DNA of 64,000 bases from Saccharopolyspora hirsuta (GTDB lineage Bacteria; Actinomycetota; Actinomycetes; Mycobacteriales; Pseudonocardiaceae), in the NCBI RefSeq assembly GCF_008630535.1, contig NZ_VWPH01000007.1, forward strand, positions 186,001 to 250,000, written 5' to 3'. This document shows positions 1 to 8,756 of this stretch, piece by piece. A program made the position numbers and the translations under genes. The notes beneath the pieces were generated by a model, which saw nothing but the letters and a program-made list of their open reading frames with translations, was not told where the DNA came from and did no database searches. Each line of letters starts with the position of its first letter. Position 1 is the stretch's first letter.

Positions 1-85
1 TCCGCCCCGAGCGCAACTTCCGGCAAGGGTCAATGTACGACTGGGCGGAACCGAAATCCATACGGCGCGACCTGCGAAAACGCCG

Positions 86-760
86 CTACGGGAGCTTCCA
101 GTCGATGGGCTCGACGCCCTTGGCGGCCAGCAGCTCGTTGACCCGGCTGAACGGCCGCGAGCCGAAGAAGCCGCGGTCGGCCGACATCGGGCTGGGGTGC
201 GGCGACTCGACGCAGTCCACGCCCGGCATCAGCGGGCGCAGGTCGCGCGCGTCGCGGCCCCACAGGATCGCCACCATCGGCGTCTCGCGGGCGGCCAGCG
301 CGCGGATGGCCTGCGCGGTGACCTGCTCCCAGCCCTTGCCGCGGTGCGAGCCGGGCTTGCGCGGCTCGACCGTGAGGCTCCGGTTGAGCAGCAGCACGCC
401 GCGCTCGGTCCAGGGCGTCAGGTCACCGCTGGTGGGCAGCGGGTGCCCCAGGTCCTCGGTGTACTCGCGGTAGATGTTGACCAGGCTGCGCGGCGGCGCG
501 ACGCCGGGGGCGACCGAGAAGCTCAGGCCCACCGCGTGACCGGGCGTCGGGTACGGGTCCTGGCCGACGATGAGCACCCGCACCTCGTGGAACGGCTGCT
601 GGAACGCGCGCAGGACGTGCTCGGGCGCCGGAAGGTACTGCCGTCCCGCGGCGACCTCGGCGCGCAGGAACTCGCCCATCGCCTTGACCTGCTCGGCGAC
701 CGGGGCGAGCGCTTCGGCCCACCCGGCCTCTACGAGTTCGTGCAGTGGACGCGCGGTCAT
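86..760 (-). CDS. ung: Uracil-DNA glycosylase, family 1
   Basis: Removes uracil from DNA after cytosine deamination or dUMP misincorporation, the first step of base excision repair. The 224-residue protein has the water-activating motif GQDPYP at residues 66-71, the LLLNRSLTV uracil-pocket segment near 124-132 and the DNA-intercalating loop motif HPSPMSA at 188-194. Length and motif order fit family 1. The ATG at 760 is preferred over a GTG at 769 because a TAGGGT -10-like hexamer at 768-773 ends seven bases upstream, which would give a leaderless or nearly leaderless mRNA. It is divergent from the transporter at 1124, with a CRP-like palindrome between them. Function is nearly certain; the exact start is less so. 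Confidence 0.96.
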   Translation of the reverse strand: MTARPLHELVEAGWAEALAPVAEQVKAMGEFLRAEVAAGRQYLPAPEHVLRAFQQPFHEVRVLIVGQDPYPTPGHAVGLSFSVAPGVAPPRSLVNIYREYTEDLGHPLPTSGDLTPWTERGVLLLNRSLTVEPRKPGSHRGKGWEQVTAQAIRALAARETPMVAILWGRDARDLRPLMPGVDCVESPHPSPMSADRGFFGSRPFSRVNELLAAKGVEPIDWKLP

Positions 761-1123
761 GCAGAGCACCCTAGCGAGCGACCGAGATCGACCGCCGACA
801 CCCCCGAGATCCCGTCAACGTGATGCACATCACACACGATCGAAGTAACACTTGCTGCGATATTGCCCACGACCGCCAAACGGCCGTCACCCGAAGGTGT
901 CATCTTCGCCTGTCATCCGGCGAATTCGGCTGTCAAATCCGCGACCCACCGGAGCGCCGTTCCGGGCGCCGGAACGGCGCCGCTTTGCATAAAGGAAATA
1001 CCATCGGAATGCGCCGATCACGGTCATTTGGTGGCCTGCAAGTGGCCACTCGGCTAGGTTCTGGCGAAGTTGTCGATCGACCACGGCCGTGGACGGCATG
1101 ACCCGGAGGTGGGCCGCAAACTC
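761..1123. other. Divergent intergenic region, ung / MHS transporter
   Basis: This stretch of about 360 bases holds no gene I can support. It contains the CRP-like palindrome at 819-834 and the ung -10-like hexamer at 768-773. The segment around 970-1060 is less GC-rich than its surroundings and probably carries the transporter promoter, but I see no clear -35/-10 pair. A CGGAGGT ribosome binding site lies at 1104-1110. Confidence 0.6.
819..834. promoter_or_regulatory. CRP-type operator candidate
   Basis: The 16 bases CGTGATGCACATCACA match the CRP consensus TGTGA-N6-TCACA at nine of ten positions and form a GTGATG-CA-CATCAC palindrome. The site is 59 bases upstream of the ung start and about 290 upstream of the transporter start, so it could serve either gene. 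A cAMP-phosphodiesterase-like gene lies at 4556-5263, but a regulatory link is only inference. Confidence 0.45.
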
Positions 1124-2458
1124 ATGACTTCGCAGGAAACCGAAACATCGCCCGAACAGCGGTCACTGCTGCGCCGCGCGGTCGGCGCCGCCGCAATCGG
1201 AAACTGCACGGAGTGGTACGACTTCGGCGTATACGCCTACGTCGCGGTCTACATCGGTCACCAGTTCTTCCCCGGCCCGCTGGAGACGGTCTCCGCGTTC
1301 GGCGTCTTCGCCATCTCGTTCCTGTTCCGGCCGCTGGGCAGCCTGTTCTTCGGGCCGCTCGGCGACCGAATCGGGCGGCAGAAGGTGCTGGCGCTGACGA
1401 TCTTGCTGATGTCGGGCTCCACATTCGTCATCGGATTGTTGCCGACCTACGACGCCATCGGGATCTTCGCCCCGATGCTGCTGCTCCTGTGCCGGTTGTT
1501 GCAGGGCTTCTCCACCGGCGGTGAATACGGTGGCGCGGCCACCTACATCGCCGAGTTCGCGCCCAACCGCAAGCGCGGTTTCTGGGGCAGCTGGCTGGAA
1601 TTCGGAACCCTCGCCGGATTCGGGCTGGGCGCCCTGGTGCCGACAATCCTGATCTTGACCATGGGCACCCAGGCAATGGAGGACGGCGGCTGGCGCATTC
1701 CGTTCCTGATCGCCGGTCCGCTCGGCGGCGTCGGCCTCTACCTGCGCAGCAAGCTGGAGGACACCCCGGCGTTCAAGGAGCTGGAGGCCAACCACCAGGT
1801 CGCCAAGTCGCCGCTGAAGGACCTGGTCAAGGAGTGGTGGCGGCAGCTGCTGATCCTGATGGGCATCGTGGTCCTGATCAACATCGCGAACTACACGATC
1901 CTGACCTACATGGAGACCTACCTGAAGGACACGCTCAACGTGCCGGACGGTCAGGAGTACCAGGTGCTGGTGCCGCTGCTGCTCACCGTGGTCTTCATGA
2001 TGGTGATCATCACGCCGGTCGGCGCGCTGTCGGACCGGATCGGCCGCAAGCCGCTGTTCCTGTCCGCGGCGATCTGCTTCCTGGTGCTGCCCATCCCGGC
2101 GTTCATGCTGATCTCCCAGGGCACCGTGCTGACCACGGTGTGCGGTCTGGGGCTGCTGGCGATCGGGCACGTGCAGCTGATCGGCCCGCTGGCCGCGACG
2201 CTGCCCGCGATGTTCCCGACCAAGGTCCGCTACGCGGCCTTCTGCATCGGCTACAACATCTCCACCGCGGCCTTCGGCGGCACCGCGCCGCTGGTCAACG
2301 ACGCGGTCGTCAAGAGCACCGGGAACACCTTCTTCCCGGCGTTCTACCTGATGGCGGCGGCGCTGGTGGCCCTGGTGCCGATCCTGCTGATGAAGGAGAC
2401 CGCGCGGCAGCCGCTGATGCAGGACGCGCCGTCCCCGGCGAAGTCCTCGACGAGCTGA
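1124..2458 (+). CDS. MFS transporter, metabolite:H+ symporter (ProP-like) family
   Basis: A proton-coupled importer of the MHS subgroup of the major facilitator superfamily, 444 residues with about twelve membrane segments. The N-terminal [13 protein letters not shown] segment, the GDRIGRQK loop between helices 2 and 3, the [14 protein letters not shown] segment and a second SDRIGRK loop in the C-terminal half are all typical of this group, which carries compatible solutes, citrate, alpha-ketoglutarate or related acids. The substrate cannot be told from sequence. The ATG at 1124 follows a CGGAGGT ribosome binding site; a longer frame from 1070 lacks family similarity. A bidirectional terminator follows. 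Confidence 0.88.
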   Translation: MTSQETETSPEQRSLLRRAVGAAAIGNCTEWYDFGVYAYVAVYIGHQFFPGPLETVSAFGVFAISFLFRPLGSLFFGPLGDRIGRQKVLALTILLMSGSTFVIGLLPTYDAIGIFAPMLLLLCRLLQGFSTGGEYGGAATYIAEFAPNRKRGFWGSWLEFGTLAGFGLGALVPTILILTMGTQAMEDGGWRIPFLIAGPLGGVGLYLRSKLEDTPAFKELEANHQVAKSPLKDLVKEWWRQLLILMGIVVLINIANYTILTYMETYLKDTLNVPDGQEYQVLVPLLLTVVFMMVIITPVGALSDRIGRKPLFLSAAICFLVLPIPAFMLISQGTVLTTVCGLGLLAIGHVQLIGPLAATLPAMFPTKVRYAAFCIGYNISTAAFGGTAPLVNDAVVKSTGNTFFPAFYLMAAALVALVPILLMKETARQPLMQDAPSPAKSSTS

Positions 2459-2470
2459 CCCGCACAGCGG

Positions 2471-2507
2471 AAGAGCCCCGGTGCGCTGCGGCGCGCCGGG
2501 GCTCTTT
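2471..2507. terminator. Bidirectional terminator, MHS transporter / thiL
   Basis: A perfect ten-base stem (AGAGCCCCGG at 2472-2481 with CCGGGGCTCT at 2496-2505), extended by further pairing, sits between two convergent genes. Short T and A runs on either side allow it to work on both strands. Confidence 0.8.
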
Positions 2508-2523
2508 GCCGTCTCGTCGCGGG

Positions 2524-3513
2524 CTACCGCCAGTGCTCCCAGCCGCTCGGCCCCTCGTACTCCGCACCGTCCACCGTCACGCCCGCGCCCTCGGCGACCA
2601 CGCCGATCTCGCGCCAGCCCTCCGGCAGCTCCTGACCGGCCGGGAACGTCGCGATCAGCGCCTGGTCCTCGCCACCGGTGAGCACCCAGTGCCGGGCGTC
2701 GGCGCCGAGCGCGGAGGCGACCTCGGTCAGCCGCTGCGGGACCTCCACCTGCTCGGTGCGGACGTCGATGGCGACCTGCGAGGCCGCCGCGATGTGGCCG
2801 AGGTCGGCCAGCAGCCCGTCCGAGGTGTCCACCATGGACGTCGCACCGGCCAGCGCCGCCTGCGGCCCGGCCGAGTACGGCGGCTCCGGGACGCGGTGCG
2901 CGCCGACGACCGCGACCGGTGACCGGAAGCCCCGCCCCAGCACCGCCAGCCCGGCCGCCGACCAGCCCAGCCGCCCGGCCACCGCGACCACGTCGCCGGG
3001 CCGCGCGCCGGAGCGGGTCACCGGGGCCCGGCCCTGCAGGTCGCCGAGCGCTGTGACGGAGATCGTCAGTGAGGTCGCCGACACCATGTCCCCGCCGATG
3101 ATGCTGATGCCGACCTGCTGTGCTTCTTCCCACATGCCGTCGAGCAGCTCGTCGACGACGTCCGCGGGCATGTCCGGGGAGCAGCCCAGCCCGACCAGCA
3201 GTCCGGTGGGCACCGCGCCCATCGCGGCGATGTCGGAGAGGTTCACCGCCACCGCCTTGCGCCCCACCTGGTGCGGCGTGGACCAGTCGAAACGGAAGTG
3301 CACCTGCTCGACCAGCACGTCGGTGGTGGCCACCACCCGCCCATCCGGCGCCGCCATGACCGCGGCGTCGTCCCCCGGTCCGAGCAACGTGCCGGGTGAC
3401 TGAGCCCGCCCCGATGTCACTCGATCGATGAGACCGAACTCACCCAACTGGGAAACGGTCTGTGCGTCCTGCGACGAATCAGGACCCAACTGGGACCTTC
3501 CTTCCTTGAGCAT
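2524..3513 (-). CDS. thiL: Thiamine-monophosphate kinase
   Basis: Phosphorylates thiamine monophosphate to the cofactor thiamine diphosphate with ATP, the last step of the pathway. The 329-residue protein shows the GPGDDA motif at 45-50, which binds Mg-ATP, NLSDIAAMG at 91-99 and a later DTSDGL motif, in the order usual for ThiL of the PurM/HypE fold. Length matches actinobacterial ThiL. It is divergent from the small Lrp-like gene, with start codons about 70 bases apart. The ATG at 3513 is the furthest plausible start; the conserved part begins around residue 20, so a later start cannot be excluded. Confidence 0.95.
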   Translation of the reverse strand: MLKEGRSQLGPDSSQDAQTVSQLGEFGLIDRVTSGRAQSPGTLLGPGDDAAVMAAPDGRVVATTDVLVEQVHFRFDWSTPHQVGRKAVAVNLSDIAAMGAVPTGLLVGLGCSPDMPADVVDELLDGMWEEAQQVGISIIGGDMVSATSLTISVTALGDLQGRAPVTRSGARPGDVVAVAGRLGWSAAGLAVLGRGFRSPVAVVGAHRVPEPPYSAGPQAALAGATSMVDTSDGLLADLGHIAAASQVAIDVRTEQVEVPQRLTEVASALGADARHWVLTGGEDQALIATFPAGQELPEGWREIGVVAEGAGVTVDGAEYEGPSGWEHWR

Positions 3514-3586
3514 CCGCTCGGTCCGATGGGGTAGCTTTCTGCCAGTTTCCTACCCCGAGCACATCGGCAAGACGAAGGGGCACGCC

Positions 3587-3820
3587 GTGGTTCAGGCTTA
3601 CATCCTCATCCAGACCGAAGTCGGCAAGGCCGCTGCGGTGGCCGGCGAGATCAAGGACTTCCAGGGCGTCATCAGCGCCGAGGACGTCACCGGTCCGTAT
3701 GACGTGATCGTGCGCGCCGAGGCGGACAACGTCGACCAGCTCGGCAAGATGGTCGTCGCCAAGATCCAGAACGTGGAAGGCATCACCCGCACCCTCACCT
3801 GCCCGGTGGTGCACCTCTGA
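3587..3820 (+). CDS. Stand-alone Lrp/AsnC ligand-binding (RAM) domain protein
   Basis: A 77-residue protein that corresponds only to the C-terminal RAM domain of Lrp/AsnC regulators, the fold that binds amino acids and drives oligomerisation; the DNA-binding helix-turn-helix is absent. The segment DVTGPYDVIVRAEADN is the typical ligand-site region. Start is GTG at 3587 with an AAGGGG ribosome binding site seven bases upstream; reading further upstream gives no family similarity. Such single-domain proteins may modulate full-length Lrp proteins or sense amino acids alone, but no function is proven. It is divergent from thiL. Confidence 0.85.
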   Translation: MVQAYILIQTEVGKAAAVAGEIKDFQGVISAEDVTGPYDVIVRAEADNVDQLGKMVVAKIQNVEGITRTLTCPVVHL

Positions 3821-3904
3821 CCTTCCGGCGGTGACGAGCACCCTCCGGTCCCGTGCGGGCTGCGGCTCAACGGGATCCGAGGGTGCCCCTCATCCCCGGA
3901 GGAC

Positions 3905-4534
3905 GTGCACAGGCCGGTGTCCAGCGACGACGGCGGCCGTGCTGTAGTGGACGACGTGGTTCACCAATCAGCGACCGGAGTGCCCCGGCCGGTGTTGATC
4001 GTGGCGATCACGCTCGGAGCACTCCTCGCCCTGGCGGTCGCCGGAATCGGCACCTACGGCTGGTACACCGCCCGACAGGAGCAGCAGGCGGCGGAGGCCG
4101 CCGAGCAGGCCCGCCGCACGGGTCCGCTGGCCCTCGCCCCGATCCCCGCGCCGGAGGCGGAGTCGGCGGAGTGCGCCGCGGTCATCGGCGCGCTGCCGCG
4201 CGAGCTGAAGGTCGGCGACGCCGCGGTCCCGCGCCGCGAGGTGGCGCAGCCCGCGCCCGCCGCGACGATCGCGTGGGGCGATGCGGAGCACGACCCGATC
4301 ACGGTGCGCTGCGGAATCGACGCGCCCGCCGAGCTGACGCCCACCTCGCAGCTGGTCGACGTCTCCGGCGTGAGCTGGCTGGAGATCAACCAGGGCGGCG
4401 ACACCTCGTGGCTGGCGGTCGACCGCCCGGTCTACGTCGCGCTGAGCGTCCCCGGCGGCACCGGGACCGGTCCGCTGCAGGACCTCTCGGCGATCCTGCG
4501 CGAGAAGCTCCCCAAGCAGCCGGTCTTCCCCTGA
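3905..4534 (+). CDS. DUF3515 family membrane-anchored protein
   Basis: A protein of about 209 residues with a short charged N-terminus, one hydrophobic segment near residues 29-51 (LIVAITLGALLALAVAGIG is its core) and an extracytoplasmic domain of about 140 residues. This matches the DUF3515 proteins found between thiL and ddl in actinobacteria; their role is unknown. Two cysteines (CAAV and RCGI contexts) in the outer domain could form a disulfide. A GTG at 3905 opens the frame, but GGAGGA at 3898-3903 is too close to it; the GTG at 3917 or those near 3944-3957 may be the true start. Confidence 0.75.
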   Translation: MHRPVSSDDGGRAVVDDVVHQSATGVPRPVLIVAITLGALLALAVAGIGTYGWYTARQEQQAAEAAEQARRTGPLALAPIPAPEAESAECAAVIGALPRELKVGDAAVPRREVAQPAPAATIAWGDAEHDPITVRCGIDAPAELTPTSQLVDVSGVSWLEINQGGDTSWLAVDRPVYVALSVPGGTGTGPLQDLSAILREKLPKQPVFP

Positions 4535-4555
4535 TCCGGGGCTAGCGTGGCGATC

Positions 4556-5263
4556 ATGAGTGCCACGCTGCTCCACGTGAGCGATCCGCACCTGACCGCC
4601 GACCCCGCCTCCGCGGAGCGGCTGCGGCAGGTGCTCGACCTGGCCGCGCCGCGCCGCCCCGATGCGATCGTGGCGACCGGCGACATCAGCGATCACGGCG
4701 AACCCGCGGAGTACCGCGCCTTCGCCGAGGTGATGGCGGACCGGCCGCCGTGGCTCGCCATCCCGGGCAACCACGACCACCCGGCCACCCTCCGCGCCGA
4801 GCTGCGGCAGGACCGCTGCCCCGTCCTCGAAGCGGGGCACGTGCGCGTGATCGGGCTCGACGTCACCGTGCCCGGCGAGGACCACGGCTTCCTCCGCGAC
4901 GACGCGGCGCAGGCCGCTGAAGCCGCCGCGCGGGGCGCGCACCAGGTCGTGCTGGCGCTGCACCAGCCGCCGGTCCTGATCGGCCACTCCTACGTCGACG
5001 CGATCCCGCTGACCAACCCCGAGGCCCTGGTGGGGCTCTTGGGGCGGCTCCCGCGCGTGGTGGCCGTCCTGTCCGGCCACGTGCACACGCCGCTGGTGTC
5101 GTCGCTGGCCGGGGTGCCGGTGCTCGGCGCTCCGGGCGTCGCGTCCGAGCTCGCCGTCGACCCGGACCGCCGACCGCTCATGTTCGGCGGTGCACCCGGG
5201 ATGGCCCTGCACCGCATCGGCGACGACGGCACCGTCACCACGACCTTCCACCACGCCGCTTGA
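4556..5263 (+). CDS. Metallophosphoesterase, CpdA-like cyclic nucleotide phosphodiesterase
   Basis: A calcineurin-type phosphoesterase of 235 residues with the complete two-metal motif series: SDPHL (D-x-H) near the N-terminus, GDISDHG, GNHDHP, a LALHQPP histidine and GHVH. This spacing fits the Icc/CpdA branch that hydrolyses 3',5'-cAMP, though cyclic-dinucleotide or other phosphodiester substrates remain possible. ATG 4556 is preferred; a GTG nine bases earlier at 4547 is in frame. It lies 21 bases after the DUF3515 gene on the same strand, so co-transcription is likely. The proposed link with the CRP-like site at 819 is inference. Confidence 0.85.
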   Translation: MSATLLHVSDPHLTADPASAERLRQVLDLAAPRRPDAIVATGDISDHGEPAEYRAFAEVMADRPPWLAIPGNHDHPATLRAELRQDRCPVLEAGHVRVIGLDVTVPGEDHGFLRDDAAQAAEAAARGAHQVVLALHQPPVLIGHSYVDAIPLTNPEALVGLLGRLPRVVAVLSGHVHTPLVSSLAGVPVLGAPGVASELAVDPDRRPLMFGGAPGMALHRIGDDGTVTTTFHHAA

Positions 5264-5270
5264 CGTGGAA

Positions 5271-5305
5271 CGGCCCCGGTCCCCGCAGGCGGGAGGCCGG
5301 GGCCG
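5271..5305. terminator. Hairpin between convergent genes (phosphoesterase / ddl)
   Basis: A perfect nine-base stem, CGGCCCCGG at 5271-5279 with CCGGGGCCG at 5297-5305, lies seven bases before the ddl stop codon. No T tract follows, as is common for actinobacterial terminators. Confidence 0.65.
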
Positions 5306-5311
5306 GTCGGG

Positions 5312-6403
5312 TCAGCGCAGCCCGGTGCCGCGGGCGATCGCCGTGTCGATGAGGGTGCTCAGCAGGGTCGGGTAGTCCACGCCGCTGTGCGCCCACATCC
5401 GCGGGTACAGCGAGATCGCCGTGAAGCCCGGCATGGTGTTGACCTCGTTGACGATCAGCTCGCCGTCCTCGGCGAGGAAGAAGTCCACCCGCGCCAGGCC
5501 CTGGCACTCCAGCGCGCGGAAGGCGCGCACCGCGTCCGAGCGCAGCTGCTCGATCGCGTCGTCGCCGATCTTGGCCGGGATGTCGAACTCGGTGACGTCG
5601 TCGAGGTACTTGGACTCGTAGTCGTACCAGTCGGATTCACCGGTCACCCGCAGCTCGGCGGGCTGCGAGGCCTCGATCCGGCCGTCCGGGAACTCCAGCA
5701 CGCCGCACTCGATCTCGCGCCCGACCACCGCGGACTCGATGATCACCTTGGGGTCGGTGCGCCGCGCCTCGGCGATCGCGGCGTCCAGGTCGGCCCAGTC
5801 GGTGACCTTGCTGATGCCCAGCGACGACCCGGCGCGCGCGGGCTTGACGAACACCGGCAGCCCGAGCCGCTCCCGCTGCGCGTCGTCCAGTGTGGACTGG
5901 TCGCGGCGCAGCACCTCGTAGCGGCCGACCGACAGGCCCTCCGCGGCGAGCAGCTTCTTGGTGTACTCCTTGTCCATCGACACCGCGCTGGACAGCACGC
6001 CCGGCCCCACGTAGGGCACGTCGGCCATCTCCAGCAGGCCCTGGATGGTGCCGTCCTCGCCGAAAGCGCCGTGCAGCACCGGGAACACCACGTCCACCGA
6101 CGACAGCACCTCGCCGCCCCGCTCCGGGCCCAGCAGCACCAGGTCGCGCCGCGTGGGGTCGCCGGGCAGCGCGATGGCTGTGCCGGACTCGACCGCGGGC
6201 TCCTTGCGGTCCCGGATCTCCAGCTGCTTCGGGTCGTCGGTGCCCAGCACCCAGGCACCCTCGCGGGTGATGCCGACCGGCACGATCTCGAAGCGGTCCT
6301 GGTCCAGGTGCGCGAGGACGCTGCCGCCGGACACGCAGGAAATGCCGTGCTCGGTGCTGCGCCCGCCGAAGACGACCGCCACCCGGGTCTTGCGCTGTGT
6401 CAT
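5312..6403 (-). CDS. ddl: D-alanine--D-alanine ligase
   Basis: ATP-grasp enzyme that joins two D-alanines for peptidoglycan precursor synthesis in the cytoplasm. The 363-residue protein begins [19 protein letters not shown], shows the ATP-grasp lysine segment [14 protein letters not shown], the IECGVLE strand, and near the C-terminus the metal-binding [19 protein letters not shown] with [14 protein letters not shown]. All are typical of Ddl. An upstream extension in frame to 6526 lacks similarity and is rejected; ATG 6403 gives the usual length. The two TTTCA-type palindromes at 6555 and 6596 lie upstream, between this gene and the MocR gene. Confidence 0.96.
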   Translation of the reverse strand: MTQRKTRVAVVFGGRSTEHGISCVSGGSVLAHLDQDRFEIVPVGITREGAWVLGTDDPKQLEIRDRKEPAVESGTAIALPGDPTRRDLVLLGPERGGEVLSSVDVVFPVLHGAFGEDGTIQGLLEMADVPYVGPGVLSSAVSMDKEYTKKLLAAEGLSVGRYEVLRRDQSTLDDAQRERLGLPVFVKPARAGSSLGISKVTDWADLDAAIAEARRTDPKVIIESAVVGREIECGVLEFPDGRIEASQPAELRVTGESDWYDYESKYLDDVTEFDIPAKIGDDAIEQLRSDAVRAFRALECQGLARVDFFLAEDGELIVNEVNTMPGFTAISLYPRMWAHSGVDYPTLLSTLIDTAIARGTGLR

Positions 6404-6554
6404 GCGCCGGACCATACCTGCCGAACCGGGTGCCCGTTTCACAACCTGCGCCCTCCCCCGCGCCCCAGCACCTACCGCGACCAGCCGTATCCCGCCCGCG
6501 AGCAGCCCCGTCCCGCCTCCTCGCACCGACCGCCACCTCCGGCGCGGAGGATCA

Positions 6555-6572
6555 CAGTTTCAGCGGAAACTG
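6555..6572. repeat. TTTCA/GAAA palindrome, copy 1
   Basis: CAGTTTCAGCGGAAACTG has perfect seven-base arms around AGCG. It belongs to a family of short intergenic palindromes in this window and lies about 55 bases 3' of the MocR stop codon. Confidence 0.8.
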
Positions 6573-6595
6573 CGGTCTTCCCCCACGTCCAATCA

Positions 6596-6613
6596 CAGTT
6601 TCAATTGAAACTG
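6596..6613. repeat. TTTCA/GAAA palindrome, copy 2
   Basis: CAGTTTCAATTGAAACTG is a perfect 18-base palindrome 13 bases 3' of the MocR stop codon. It is the same family as the copy at 6555-6572; the two are about 40 bases apart. Confidence 0.85.
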
Positions 6614-6626
6614 CGGTCCCGGACGC

Positions 6627-8033
6627 TCAGGGACGGCACAGCTGGGCGACGATCGGCAGCGCTCGCACCAGGTCGTCCCGCGAGCACGCGGCGTACCCGA
6701 GCGCCAGGCCGAACCACTGCTGGGGCCCGCAGTGGTGGCGCCGCAGGCCGTCGATGACCAGCCCGCGCTCCCCCGCCTCCGCGACCACCCGCTGCTCGGT
6801 CGCGGCGTCCGGCAGGGGCAGCACCACGTGCGCGCCCGCGCGGTCGCCGAACACCTCCACGCCTTCGGCCGCCAGGCCGTCCACGACCAGCGCGCGGCGC
6901 TGCGAGAGCTCCCGCCGCAACCGGCGCAGGTGCCGCCCGAGGTCTCCGTTGCGGGCGAACTCCGCCAGCACGCGCTGGCCCGCGGGCGCCGGGCTCGTGC
7001 CGGTGAGCTCGCGGTACTCCACCACGGCCGAGACGACCCGGTCCGGGGCGAGCATCCAGCCCACGCCCAGCGTCGGCGAGATGATCTTGCTCGTGGTGCC
7101 CAGGTGGACCACGACGTCCGGGGCCATCGACGCGAGCACCGGCAGCGGTGCGACGTCGTAGCGCAGCTCCCCGTCGTAGTCGTCCTCGACGATCAGCCAC
7201 CCCTCGGCGCGCGCCCGCTCCACGAGCGCGATCCGGCGCTCCGCGGGCAACCGGCCGCCGATCGGGAACTGGTGCGCCGGGGAGCAGTAGACCCCGCGCA
7301 CGCCCGACGGGATGGCGTCGACCACGATCCCGGCGTGGTCCACCCGCGCCGGGACGACCCGCACCCCGAGCGACTTCAACGCGCCGACCGCGCGCTGGTA
7401 CCCGGGCTCCTCCACGGCGATCGCGTCGCCCGGCTCCAGCACGGCGGACGCCAGCTCGATGACCGCAGCGGTGGTGCCCCCGGTGGCCAGGACGTTGTCG
7501 ACCGTGAGCCCGCCGAGCACGAGACCGCGGTGCCGCAGCAGGTGTTCGACGACGGCTTCCCGGTAGGCGGGCACGCCCGCTCGGTGCCGCTTCAGGTCCG
7601 GAGCCACGTCGGCCGCCGCGCGCCAGGCCCGCCGCCACGCCGCCCGGTCGATGCCCTCGGCCCACGGCACACCGGCCGTCAGCTCCACGTTCGGCTCCTG
7701 CGGTTCCCGCGCGCCCAGGTTGGCACCGTTCGGTGTTCCGACCTGCGCACCGGGCGGGCTCGTCGTGACGTACGTTCCCGACCCGTGCCGCCCGGCGATC
7801 CAGCCCTCGGCGTGCAGCTGCTCGTAGGCGGCAGCCGTCACCGTGCGGCTCACCGCCAGGTGTCGTGCGAGCGCGCGGGTGGACGGCAGGCGGTCGCCGC
7901 CGCGCAGCTGGCCGACGGTCGCCGCGTGCCGGAGGGCGTCCGCGAGCTGGACGGCGAGCGGTCGCGGATCGTCGCGTCGCAGGTCGATGGCGAGCTCCAG
8001 CAGCGGTGAGCTCGCGGGTACGGCATGTGGCAT
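6627..8033 (-). CDS. MocR/PdxR-type GntR regulator with aminotransferase domain
   Basis: A 468-residue regulator. Residues 1 to about 90 form a GntR winged helix (RLPSTRALARHLAVSR is its recognition region), then a linker and a fold-type-I aminotransferase-like domain that binds PLP. DDYDGELRY and a later TTSKIISPTLGVGWM segment carry the expected PLP-contact Asp and Lys. Members control vitamin B6 or GABA metabolism, or unrelated genes. Start is ATG 8033 with GGGGAG seven bases upstream. The gene is divergent from a NimA-like FMN protein only 45 bases away, so that gene is its likeliest target along with itself. Confidence 0.9.
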   Translation of the reverse strand: MPHAVPASSPLLELAIDLRRDDPRPLAVQLADALRHAATVGQLRGGDRLPSTRALARHLAVSRTVTAAAYEQLHAEGWIAGRHGSGTYVTTSPPGAQVGTPNGANLGAREPQEPNVELTAGVPWAEGIDRAAWRRAWRAAADVAPDLKRHRAGVPAYREAVVEHLLRHRGLVLGGLTVDNVLATGGTTAAVIELASAVLEPGDAIAVEEPGYQRAVGALKSLGVRVVPARVDHAGIVVDAIPSGVRGVYCSPAHQFPIGGRLPAERRIALVERARAEGWLIVEDDYDGELRYDVAPLPVLASMAPDVVVHLGTTSKIISPTLGVGWMLAPDRVVSAVVEYRELTGTSPAPAGQRVLAEFARNGDLGRHLRRLRRELSQRRALVVDGLAAEGVEVFGDRAGAHVVLPLPDAATEQRVVAEAGERGLVIDGLRRHHCGPQQWFGLALGYAACSRDDLVRALPIVAQLCRP

Positions 8034-8071
8034 TTCGGAATTCTCCCCGATTGGCACTTCGATAATGCCAC
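8029..8071. promoter_or_regulatory. Likely MocR operator with divergent promoters
   Basis: Direct repeats GGCATTTCG (8029-8037) and GGCACTTCG (8053-8061), 24 bases apart, are followed by an inverted AATGCCAC at 8064-8071. Paired direct repeats are the usual MocR target. GATAAT at 8061-8066 is a good -10 for the plus-strand gene and leaves almost no leader before ATG 8079. Confidence 0.6.
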
Positions 8072-8078
8072 TTGCCGG

Positions 8079-8756
8079 ATGATCCTGGTGCCCGTGACCC
8101 CACAGCTCTCCACCACCGAACGGTCCACCATCCGCCGCGGCAGCAAGCGCGCCCGAACCGACCGCAGCGAGCTGCACGCCGTGCTCGACGCCGCCCTGAT
8201 CTGCCACCTCGGCATCGTGGTCGACGGCGCGCCGCGAGTGCTGCCCACCGGCTTCGGCCGCAGCGGCGAGACGCTCTACCTGCACGGCTCGACGGGCGCG
8301 CGGAGCCTGCGGGAAGCCGCCGAGGAGCCGGAGATCTGCGTCGCGGTGACCCACCTCGACGGCATCGTCTACGCGCGCTCGGCGTTCCACTTCTCCGTGA
8401 ACTACCGGTCCGCGGTGATCCACGGCCGCCCGCGCCAGGTCACCGATCCCGACGAGAAGTGGCGGGCGCTGCAGGTGATCACCGAGCACCTGGCCCCCGG
8501 GTCCTGGGAGCACGCGCGGCAGCCGAACAAGCGGGAGCTGGCCGCGACCGCCGTCATCGCCCTCGACCTCGCCGAGGCCGCGGTGAAGATGCGCGGCGAA
8601 GGTCCCAACGACGAACCCGAGGACGTCGAGGCGAACAAGGCGTGGGCCGGGGTTCTGCCGCTGGAGACGCGGTGGGGTGCACCGGAACCGTCCGGCGACC
8701 TCGCGCCGGGGTTCGAGGTCCCGGCGCACGTGCTGGAGCGGAGGTGCTCGGCATGA
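8079..8756 (+). CDS. NimA-like FMN-binding split-barrel flavoprotein
   Basis: A 225-residue protein of the pyridoxamine-5'-phosphate-oxidase-like split-barrel fold. The segments LICHLGIVVDGAPRVLPT, LYLHGSTGARSLR and FSVNYRSAVIHGRPR match the NimA-type family, whose members reduce nitro compounds or bind flavin with unknown substrates. ATG 8079 directly follows a GATAAT -10 element, so the mRNA may be leaderless; GTG at 8088 or 8094 are alternatives. The stop overlaps the start of the next gene by an ATGA, showing translational coupling with the GNAT gene. The divergent MocR gene is the likely regulator. Confidence 0.85.
   Translation: MILVPVTPQLSTTERSTIRRGSKRARTDRSELHAVLDAALICHLGIVVDGAPRVLPTGFGRSGETLYLHGSTGARSLREAAEEPEICVAVTHLDGIVYARSAFHFSVNYRSAVIHGRPRQVTDPDEKWRALQVITEHLAPGSWEHARQPNKRELAATAVIALDLAEAAVKMRGEGPNDEPEDVEANKAWAGVLPLETRWGAPEPSGDLAPGFEVPAHVLERRCSA

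Noticed and set aside
5235-5507. Minus-strand frame over the 3' end of ddl as a separate gene
   Set aside because: It lies in another frame of ddl and has no motif of its own.
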